From the NCBI GenBank assembly GCA_903958285.1, contig CAJBSR010000528.1, positions 1 to 11,813 of the forward strand: a DNA stretch of 11,813 bases, given 5' to 3'. The DNA comes from an uncultured Sphingomonadales bacterium (lineage in GTDB: Bacteria > Pseudomonadota > Alphaproteobacteria > Sphingomonadales > Sphingomonadaceae). Below, one piece after another: positions 6,498 through 11,813 of this stretch; positions within the stretch are counted from its first letter, which is position 1; each line of letters starts with the position of its first letter. The notes under the pieces were generated by a model, which was given only the letters and a program-made list of their open reading frames with translations, was not told the DNA's origin and did not search any database. A program made the position numbers and the translations under genes.

Positions 6498-7232
6498 ATG
6501 TCGAAAAGCATGAAACCGAGCCAGCGCCGCTGGCTTGTGACTGGGGCATCGCGTGGTCTAGGCCACGCGATCGCCACTTTGGCACATGAGCGCGGCGACA
6601 AAGTTTGCTTTGTCGCCCGCAGTCCTGAAATCGCTGAATTGGCGGCAGCGCTGGGGCCAGATGCCTTGGGCGTTCAGGCAGATGTGTCGCGCGCAGATGA
6701 CTTGGCGGGCGCCGTCGCAACGATGGTCGAGCGTTGGGGCGGCGTTGATGTTCTGGTGAACAATGCGGGCCTGCACAAAGGCGGTAAGATTTCTGCCTTC
6801 ACGGACGACGACTGGGATAAGTCTCTGGCGACCAATCTGTCCGGCCCGATGCATGCGGTTCGGGCGGCCCTGCCGCACATGGAGCCGGGTGGCGCGATCA
6901 TAAATGTTGGAGCCGTCGTTGGCTTTCGCGGCTTTCCAGGGGATAGTTGCTACGGCGCTTCAAAGGCTGGCCTGTCTGGGCTGACGCAGGTTCTTGCGAG
7001 CGAACTGGCGGTGCAGCAAATCAGGGTCAACCTCGTTGTTCCTGGCTTTGTCATGACCGAAATGACGTCAGGCGTTAGCGAGCATGCGAAGCAGAAGATC
7101 ATTTCAAAGATACCGATGCGCCGAATGGGCGAGGCGGAGGAAATTGCGGATGTCGTCTGGTGGGTTGCTGGATCCAGTTACATGACGGGATCGGTCATCG
7201 TCACTGACGGAGGACTTATGTGCAACCTGTAG
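6498..7232 (+). CDS. short-chain dehydrogenase/reductase-like protein lacking the catalytic serine
   Basis: A 244-residue classical SDR with cofactor motif TGASRGLG (15-22), ADVS (61-64), NNAG (88-91), the active-site asparagine region ATNLSG (N113), and YGASK with Y152 and K156. The segment that normally reads N-[IV]-[SG]-S before this tyrosine is INVGAVVG. The residue 13 before Y152, the catalytic Ser position in enzymes such as FabG, is Ala139 (codon GCC). R41 after the second strand (CFVARS) suggests NADP(H), though this is weak. It starts 12 bp after the receptor gene with a modest AGGGA site; M5 at 6510 is an alternative start. The end overlaps the kinase gene by 13 bp. Expected role would be oxidoreduction of a hydroxy- or ketoacyl intermediate, as LvaD does in levulinate breakdown, but the missing serine leaves activity uncertain. 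Confidence 0.9.
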   Translation: MSKSMKPSQRRWLVTGASRGLGHAIATLAHERGDKVCFVARSPEIAELAAALGPDALGVQADVSRADDLAGAVATMVERWGGVDVLVNNAGLHKGGKISAFTDDDWDKSLATNLSGPMHAVRAALPHMEPGGAIINVGAVVGFRGFPGDSCYGASKAGLSGLTQVLASELAVQQIRVNLVVPGFVMTEMTSGVSEHAKQKIISKIPMRRMGEAEEIADVVWWVAGSSYMTGSVIVTDGGLMCNL

Positions 7233-8263
7233 CGGAGCAGACGGGTGTTGGCTTTCGCAGCTGGGTCGAGGAACAGACGGGCATAAAAGGAGCTCGGCTT
7301 GGTCCGCTCCTGACAGGCGGCAACGCCAATGTAACCCGTTTAATTGAGAGCGACGATGGCCGCTTCGTCTTGCGCCATCCACCAGTTCATGCCGTTTCAG
7401 ACCGAGCGGCTGCTGGTATTTCGCGCGAATATGCGGCGTTAAAGGCGCTTCATGGGCAGGCACCCGTGCCGCGACCAATCGCTTGGTGCGATGATCGCGC
7501 GATTCTTGGCCAGAGCTTTGCGGTTGTCGAATGGCTCGAGGGCGTCGCGCTCAGCACGGACCTGCCCGATGCTTATGCTGCAACCGGCGGGACCGACGGC
7601 GATGTTGTCAGCGAACTGGGCCGTGAGATGATCCGCGGCTTGGCCTTGGTGCACAAGGCGGATGTACGGGGCCGTCTTCCAGAAAAGTTTGGCCATGCGG
7701 AAGGCTTTGTCGGGCGTCAGGTGGCCCGTTGGCTCGATCAACGGCAGACCCACAAAGTTCGCGAGCTGCCGCTGCTTGAGGAGATCGCGCGCTGGTTGCT
7801 GGATCAGCAGCCTGAATGCGCGCATGCAAGCCTTATCCATTGTGATTTCCATTTGGACAATTGCTTAGTCGGTCGAACACAACCGAGCCTGGTCGGCATA
7901 TTGGATTGGGAAATGGCCACGCTTGGCGACCCTCTCATAGACTTGGGATTGTGTTTGTTTTTCTGGAAGCGCGATCCAGCGCAACCGCTCGGCTTTGCCC
8001 ATGTTCAATCTCTAACCAACCGTGCCGACGTTGTGTCGGTAGAGGCTTTGGCTGACCTTTGGTCAGACCTGACCGGCTTCGATCATCGCCAGTTGACCTA
8101 TTACAAGGTGTTTGCTGCCTGGCGGTTGGCGGCAATCGTTGAGGGGGCATATATTCTGCACCGGCAGGGGCAGGATGATCGTCCCTATGCGCGAAATCTG
8201 GAGCATGACGTACCCAACCTGCTGCGCGAAGCTGCAGCCCATATTGATCGGAAGGGCGTATAA
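7220..8263 (+). CDS. APH-fold phosphotransferase, ACAD10/ACAD11 N-terminal-like (hydroxyacyl-CoA kinase candidate)
   Basis: A 347-residue kinase of the aminoglycoside-phosphotransferase fold. It has the GGNANVTR nucleotide loop (33-40), the FVLRHPP strand (49-55), ISREYAALKAL helix (67-77), hinge AVVEWLEG (101-108), Brenner catalytic loop HCDFHLDN (207-214, catalytic D209), and metal-binding ILDWEMATLGDP (227-238, D229). VLRxPP, VPRPIAWCDD and WEMATLGDP are hallmarks of the ACAD10/11 kinase group rather than antibiotic kinases. Known relatives phosphorylate the hydroxyl of 4-hydroxyacyl-CoAs (mammalian ACAD10/11; LvaA in Pseudomonas). The start is GTG: GGAGG at 7209-7213 is 6 nt away and no in-frame ATG lies near. 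It overlaps the SDR end by 13 bp and the ligase start by one base (TAATG), so translation is probably coupled. The partner dehydrogenase is at 2264-3565. Fold is sure; substrate class is inference. Confidence 0.93.
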   Translation: MQPVAEQTGVGFRSWVEEQTGIKGARLGPLLTGGNANVTRLIESDDGRFVLRHPPVHAVSDRAAAGISREYAALKALHGQAPVPRPIAWCDDRAILGQSFAVVEWLEGVALSTDLPDAYAATGGTDGDVVSELGREMIRGLALVHKADVRGRLPEKFGHAEGFVGRQVARWLDQRQTHKVRELPLLEEIARWLLDQQPECAHASLIHCDFHLDNCLVGRTQPSLVGILDWEMATLGDPLIDLGLCLFFWKRDPAQPLGFAHVQSLTNRADVVSVEALADLWSDLTGFDHRQLTYYKVFAAWRLAAIVEGAYILHRQGQDDRPYARNLEHDVPNLLREAAAHIDRKGV

Positions 8264-9924
8264 TGGACGCAACGATGATGCGTTTCCCGCTCACCACCCA
8301 AATGATCCTGCGCCGCGGCGCGCGGCTATTTGGTGGAAGCGAGGTCCTCACTTTTGATGGTGAAACCGTGCGCCATGCAACCTATGATCAGGTTGCAGCG
8401 CGCGCGCATCAACTTGCCGCCGCACTCCAAGCTCTCGGCCTTAAGTCTGGTGAGCGTGTGGGGACATTGTGCTGGAACACGCAGGAACATCTGGAGGCCT
8501 ATCTGGCCGTTCCGGCGATGGGGGCCGTTCTCCACACCGTGAATGTGCGCCTTGCCGCAGAGCAGATCGAATACATCATCAATCATGCTGACGATCGCGT
8601 TCTGATCGTCGATGCAGCCTTCTTGTCGCCCTTGTCGGCTGTTTTTTCAAAGCTGCCTTCGGTCCATACGGTCATCGTGATCGGCGATGCGCCGGCCACC
8701 CTGCCAGGGTTTGCGGGTGCCGTTTATAGCTATGATACCCTGATTGCCGAACATGCCCCGCATTTTCAGTGGCCGGAACTCGACGAATATAGTGCGGCTG
8801 TCATGTGTTATACATCGGGTACGACGGGCAATCCCAAGGGCGTGGTTTACAGCCACCGCTCGATTTTTCTGCACAGCATGGGCTCAATCGGTGTTGATGC
8901 CTTTGCAATAAGCCATCGCGACAGGATCCTGATGGTGCCCCCGATGTTCCACGCCAATGCTTGGGGCACCCCTTTTTCCGGTTGGCTCGCGGGCAGCGAT
9001 TTTGTTTTGCCCGGTCCCTATCTTCAGCCGGATCGGTTGGCGAAGGTGATCGCTTTGACACGGCCGAGCTTTACGTCGGCGGTGCCCACCATACTTAATG
9101 ATCTGCTGCAACTTCACGCCAAAGCGCCGCTTGATCTCTCTTCATTCCGCGTAATCGTCTCCGGTGGGTCGGCCGTTTCGCCCGCCCTGATTGAGCGGGT
9201 GCGGGACGCCTGGGGTGTTGATGTGATCCAGGGATGGGGCATGACGGAGACAAGCCCGATGTGTGTCCTGTCATTTCCTCCGCGCGATGCCGGACCTGAG
9301 GAAGCGATCATCTGGCAGTCCAAAAGTGGTCGCCCCGTGGCCGGTATGGAAGTGCGCATTGTCGATGATGCGGATCAGCCCTTGGCCGAAGACGGGCAGA
9401 CCATTGGCCATCTGCAGTTGCGCGGCCCCTGGGTCACTGCAGGCTATCATCTCCAGCCGGATGGGCAGGGATCACTCTCGCCGGATGGTTGGCTCAGGAC
9501 TGGTGACGCCGGGACTATTGATACGCTTGGATATGTTCAGATAACCGATCGGACCAAGGATCTGATTAAATCGGGTGGAGAGTGGATTTCCTCAGTCGAT
9601 CTGGAAAATGACATTAGCCGTTTCCCCGGTGTTGCCGAGGTCGCCGTGATTGCTGTGCCTGATGAACGATGGGAGGAACGCCCACTCGCCATCCTTTCCA
9701 TGATGTCAGGCGACGCCCCTGATTTTGGCGCAGTGCGTGCATTTTTGGCATCGCAAATTGCCAAATTCATGATCCCTGAATACTGGGCGACGCTTGAAAA
9801 GCTTCCAAAGACCAGCGTAGGGAAGATCGATAAGCGAAAATTGAGAGAGGAGGTCGACACAGGCAGGCTGGGCTATGTCTGTGAAACGGGAATGCATCGT
9901 GAAGGAACGCTGAATGACACATAG
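8263..9924 (+). CDS. fatty-acyl-CoA ligase (AMP-forming, class I adenylating enzyme)
   Basis: A 553-residue acyl-CoA synthetase with all core motifs: P-loop YTSGTTGNPKG (183-193), VPPMFHANAWG (225-235), GWGMTE (324-329), RTGD (412-415), the hinge DRTKDLIKSGGEWIS (429-443), and the C-terminal catalytic lysine in VGKIDKRKLRE (K521). It joins a carboxylic acid to CoA through an acyl-adenylate. The pattern resembles medium/long-chain fatty-acid ligases of the AlkK type, which also take substituted acids. In this operon the likely substrate is the hydroxy or keto acid released from the imported compound, giving the CoA ester that the kinase and dehydrogenase need. The ATG shares its first base with the kinase TAA; GGAAGG 7 nt upstream supports the start. 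The tail after about residue 530 is an unremarkable extension. No signal peptide; cytoplasmic. Confidence 0.95.
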   Translation: MDATMMRFPLTTQMILRRGARLFGGSEVLTFDGETVRHATYDQVAARAHQLAAALQALGLKSGERVGTLCWNTQEHLEAYLAVPAMGAVLHTVNVRLAAEQIEYIINHADDRVLIVDAAFLSPLSAVFSKLPSVHTVIVIGDAPATLPGFAGAVYSYDTLIAEHAPHFQWPELDEYSAAVMCYTSGTTGNPKGVVYSHRSIFLHSMGSIGVDAFAISHRDRILMVPPMFHANAWGTPFSGWLAGSDFVLPGPYLQPDRLAKVIALTRPSFTSAVPTILNDLLQLHAKAPLDLSSFRVIVSGGSAVSPALIERVRDAWGVDVIQGWGMTETSPMCVLSFPPRDAGPEEAIIWQSKSGRPVAGMEVRIVDDADQPLAEDGQTIGHLQLRGPWVTAGYHLQPDGQGSLSPDGWLRTGDAGTIDTLGYVQITDRTKDLIKSGGEWISSVDLENDISRFPGVAEVAVIAVPDERWEERPLAILSMMSGDAPDFGAVRAFLASQIAKFMIPEYWATLEKLPKTSVGKIDKRKLREEVDTGRLGYVCETGMHREGTLNDT

Positions 9925-10567
9925 CGCCGTTGCCAACACCATGCCTGTGCGTGCGCCGCGACGCACGCAGGCCGAACGGACCGCTCTCTCTGATGCGCGC
10001 ATGTTTGACGCTGCAATGGAATTGATTGTCGAGCACGGAACGCACAACACGACCCTCAAGGAAATCGGTGAACGGGCCGGTTATAGCCGCAGCCTAGCGA
10101 GCAACCGTTTCGGATCCAAAGAAGCGCTGTTTGATCAGATGGTGCTGGATTTTAACAATAAGTGGGCCGGCGAATTGCGCCGCTTCGTCGGCGAGCGCAC
10201 AGGCCTTTCCGCCTTCATGGCGGCACTCGAAGCTGTTGAACACTTCCTGCTGAACCGCACCATCGAAATGCAGGCTCTTTATATTTTGTGGTTTGAATCG
10301 ATCAGCAGCCACACGGCGGTTCGGGCTCGATTGGCCGCGAACCATCTGGCCTATCGTCGTGACGCCGAACGTTGGTTGAAGCAAGGCATTGAGGAAGGGA
10401 CCATTCGGCCATCGATTGATCCAACCTGTTTCGCTGTTGAGTTCAACGCCTTTATCTTCGGCCTTGTCTACCAATGGCTGGTCAGCCCGACCTCGGTCGA
10501 CCTGCATTCCGTTTTCTACCACTATCGTCGCAGCACGCTGGAAACATTGGCAGAGCGACGCGTCTAA
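9914..10567 (+). CDS. TetR/AcrR-family transcriptional regulator
   Basis: A 217-residue TetR-type regulator. Helix 1 (ALSDARMFDAAMELIVEHG, 24-42) and the helix-turn-helix TTLKEIGERAGYSRSLASNRFGSKEALF (46-73) are clear; the rest is an all-helical ligand and dimerisation domain with aromatic-rich segments (LYILWFES, FGLVYQWL). The ATG overlaps the ligase gene by 11 bp and GAAGGAA lies 7 nt upstream, so it is the last gene of the receptor operon. TetR proteins in fatty-acid and terpenoid catabolic clusters usually repress their own operon until an acyl-CoA or substrate binds. The perfect inverted repeat at 4094-4112 is the best operator candidate. M10 (9941) is an alternative start. Family sure, ligand unknown. 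Confidence 0.93.
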   Translation: MTHSAVANTMPVRAPRRTQAERTALSDARMFDAAMELIVEHGTHNTTLKEIGERAGYSRSLASNRFGSKEALFDQMVLDFNNKWAGELRRFVGERTGLSAFMAALEAVEHFLLNRTIEMQALYILWFESISSHTAVRARLAANHLAYRRDAERWLKQGIEEGTIRPSIDPTCFAVEFNAFIFGLVYQWLVSPTSVDLHSVFYHYRRSTLETLAERRV

Positions 10568-10569
10568 AC

Positions 10570-10601
10570 GTCGGACATGTGGCCGACTAGAAGGCGTCTT
10601 C
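10570..10601 (+). terminator. weak terminator candidate after the TetR gene
   Basis: Two small stems follow the TAA at once: GTCGG (10570-10574) with CCGAC (10583-10587), and GAAG (10590-10593) with CTTC (10598-10601). A short TTTT comes a few bases later (10606-10609). The stems are short and the T-run is weak, so efficient intrinsic termination is doubtful. Confidence 0.25.
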
Positions 10602-10705
10602 GTCCTTTTAGAGCTTGTTGTTGTCTGGGCAACTGCTCGTGCTCAACGCCTCATCTCAACCTCAAACCTGTTCGCATCTTCATCCCTTACGGCACACCGT
10701 GATTC

Positions 10706-10720
10706 AACGCTTTGAGCGTT
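10706..10720. repeat. perfect 6-3-6 inverted repeat
   Basis: AACGCT-TTG-AGCGTT, in the gap between the convergent genes. No T-run follows on either strand. Function unknown; arms this short could occur by chance. Confidence 0.4.
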
Positions 10721-10808
10721 ACCTAGCGTGCGAGATGAGGTGGCAGGATGGTTGACGTTTAGGATCATTTGCCAGCTCGTCAGGCCTGCAAAGAACCACG
10801 TTCGGTCG

Positions 10809-10826
10809 GCTCCTCGGCCGAGGAGC
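10809..10826. repeat. perfect 18-bp palindrome
   Basis: GCTCCTCGGCCGAGGAGC is perfectly self-complementary with no spacer. It is the strongest symmetric site in the window. As DNA it would suit a dimeric binding protein; as RNA it would fold into a GC-rich hairpin on either strand, with no T-run following. Confidence 0.55.
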
Positions 10827-10918
10827 AATCGCTTGCTGCTTAAAATGGCTCTAATCTTCCGACAACTTGTGATTAGATCGACAGGGCCGCAATAACTAAG
10901 GTGAGGGGACCGTTCGAA

Positions 10919-10936
10919 TCGTTGGGACCCCAACGA
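10919..10936. repeat. perfect 8-2-8 inverted repeat
   Basis: TCGTTGGG-AC-CCCAACGA. With one bulged base (C10937) the stem extends by three more pairs (GAA 10916-10918 with TTC 10938-10940). It lies 64 bp beyond the stop of the minus-strand Ig-domain gene and could end or protect that transcript, but it lacks a T-run in either direction. Confidence 0.5.
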
Positions 10937-10999
10937 CTTCAAACATAAACGATAAGACGGTTCGAAGATCCGCCTGCATAAGGTACACATCGACCGCCT

Positions 11000-11813
11000 T
11001 TACCCGAACACGAGGCCACCATTGTTAGCGTTATGGATTTTCTGCCACTCCCCGGGTGTCGTGAAAACCTGACCAAGGATGTCAATGTTTCCGCCATTCT
11101 GGCTGGGGGCGAAGTCGAATTTGGTGTTGGTGCCGTCGCTTTTCACGTGCATGCCGAAGATAAGGTTGAGCGTCTGTGACAGGTTGTCGGTGTTGCGGCC
11201 GAGATCGTCCATATAAATCAGATCGTCAGCCCCAAAATTCTGGAGGGCGAAGCTGAACTTGCTTGTCTCCACATTGGTAGCCGCAGGGTTCAGAGTGGAT
11301 GTCGCGGCCAGAAGATCTCCAGTTACAAGTGCGATGGCGTGACCGGATAGGTCGAGTGTGGTCTGGAAACCGGTCTCAACGCTGGGCCAGCCTGCAATGT
11401 TCTTCCAGATGAAGCTGCCGGCCAAGCTGCCATCGGCCTGGACGACCTGTGACAGGCCTGTGGTCGAGGTTACCAACTTGTCGTCAGCCGGTGTCACCGT
11501 GCTGAAGTTCAGCGTCGTTGAATCGCTCACCCCAAGGCTTGCCAGTTGGCTGGTTACACCAATAAAGGCGCCGGCATCGATCTTGACGTGATAGTTATTC
11601 GACAGATCAAGATCCCGGCCCAGGTTGATCGTGATCTTAGAACCTGAGACGGTTACGCTGGGGTCTGTGACATCGAGAACGAATGTGTTCGTCAAACTCT
11701 CGCCAGCGTAACCTAGCTTCGTGCCGCCATTGGCGTCGTTCACGATCTTGATCGTCTTGCCGGCGACAGCCGTCACCGCTTCACTAAACTCAAGCACAAG
11801 GTTTGAACGCACA
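11000..11813 (-). CDS. C-terminal 271 residues of a large Ig-like-domain surface or secreted protein (5' part outside the window)
   Basis: The frame runs from the right edge to the TAA at 11000-11002. The GTG near the edge is only an internal codon: the visible protein begins inside a domain (SNLVLEFSEAVTA). The first ~105 residues match the bacterial Ig-like pattern seen in SbsA/SwmB-type repeats: a FSEAV start, KTIKIVND, SKITINLGRDLDLSNNYHVKID, AGAFIGV. The remaining ~165 residues are rich in Asn, Asp, Ser, Thr and Gly, have no cysteine and only scattered lysine, and end in ...NIDILGQVFTTPGEW and GGLVFG; I do not recognise this domain. Such composition is usual for large adhesins or type I-secreted proteins, whose export signal is C-terminal. 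No secretion genes are seen here. Convergent orientation and lack of functional link suggest it is unrelated to the catabolic cluster. Confidence 0.8.
   Translation of the reverse strand, partial: VRSNLVLEFSEAVTAVAGKTIKIVNDANGGTKLGYAGESLTNTFVLDVTDPSVTVSGSKITINLGRDLDLSNNYHVKIDAGAFIGVTSQLASLGVSDSTTLNFSTVTPADDKLVTSTTGLSQVVQADGSLAGSFIWKNIAGWPSVETGFQTTLDLSGHAIALVTGDLLAATSTLNPAATNVETSKFSFALQNFGADDLIYMDDLGRNTDNLSQTLNLIFGMHVKSDGTNTKFDFAPSQNGGNIDILGQVFTTPGEWQKIHNANNGGLVFG

Larger units (their letters stand above)
10568..10999. other. 432-bp intergenic region without a credible gene, rich in palindromes
   Basis: The region lies between two convergent genes. Frames open here (for example 10643-10990 on the minus strand) have no ribosome site or recognisable protein pattern, and I regard them as chance. 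The stretch holds a GTCGG/CCGAC stem just after the regulator gene and three perfect palindromes (10706-10720, 10809-10826, 10919-10936). An 11-bp direct repeat with one mismatch (10908-10918 and 10956-10966) brackets the last of these. No transposase remnant, tRNA or att site was recognised. Confidence 0.6.

Noticed and set aside
7220..8263. Reading the APH-fold kinase as an antibiotic-resistance gene
   Set aside because: The VLRxPP and WEMATLGDP pattern and the acyl-CoA gene context fit the ACAD10/11 kinase group, not aminoglycoside kinases.
10914..10920. TTCGAAT, resembling a tRNA T-loop
   Set aside because: The flanking stem pairs poorly and no acceptor, anticodon or D arm could be found upstream, so there is no tRNA here.
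10643..10990. Minus-strand open frame of 115 codons in the right-hand gap
   Set aside because: No ribosome site, Cys/Arg-rich composition unlike the neighbours, and it runs through two perfect palindromes; probably chance.
11000..11812. Treating the GTG at the right edge as the true start of the Ig-domain protein
   Set aside because: The frame continues to the window edge and the visible sequence begins inside a domain, so the gene is 5'-truncated by the window.

Overview
The window looks like a piece of an alphaproteobacterial genome, most likely a sphingomonad-type catabolic bacterium. The reasons are moderate-to-high GC, GGAGG-type ribosome binding sites, tightly packed genes, and a large TonB-dependent receptor of the VTARKR-box type heading a catabolic operon. 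The taxonomic call is inference; no rRNA or other marker gene is present.

Layout. Two divergent gene blocks meet at an intergenic control region of about 375 bp (3846-4220). The leftward (minus) block reads, in order of transcription: a wrecked short-chain dehydrogenase (SDR) gene (3590-3845), an acyl-CoA dehydrogenase of the ACAD10/11 type (2264-3565), a SnoaL/NTF2-fold protein (1800-2261), an alpha/beta hydrolase (978-1781) and, after a 161-bp gap, a Baeyer-Villiger-type flavin monooxygenase that runs off the left edge (1-816). The rightward (plus) block is a TonB-dependent receptor (4221-6485), an SDR lacking the usual catalytic serine (6498-7232), an APH-fold kinase of the ACAD10/11 N-terminal type (7220-8263), a fatty-acyl-CoA ligase (8263-9924) and a TetR-family regulator (9914-10567). 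The last four genes are 12 bp from the receptor or overlap one another, so this is very probably one operon.

How the genes could work together (inference). The receptor imports a hydrophobic or cyclic compound. The monooxygenase turns a ketone into an ester or lactone, the hydrolase opens it to a hydroxy acid, and the ligase makes the hydroxyacyl-CoA. The APH-like kinase phosphorylates the hydroxyl, and the ACAD10/11-like dehydrogenase removes the phosphate to give an ordinary beta-oxidation substrate. Kinase and dehydrogenase domains of this type are fused in animal ACAD10/ACAD11, and work as separate proteins in the Pseudomonas putida levulinate (lva) pathway. Here they are separate and lie in divergent operons of the same locus. 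The substrate cannot be read from the sequence.

Regulation. The control region carries a candidate promoter (TTGCTA-17-TACAAA) followed by a perfect 8-3-8 inverted repeat, a second perfect 7-3-7 repeat, and an imperfect palindrome on the minus-operon side. The TetR gene ending the plus operon is the obvious candidate ligand-sensing repressor.

Right end. A 432-bp gap without a credible gene (10568-10999) holds three perfect palindromes. Beyond it lies the C-terminal end of a large, probably surface-exposed or secreted protein with a bacterial Ig-like domain (11000-11813, minus strand). It appears unrelated to the catabolic cluster.
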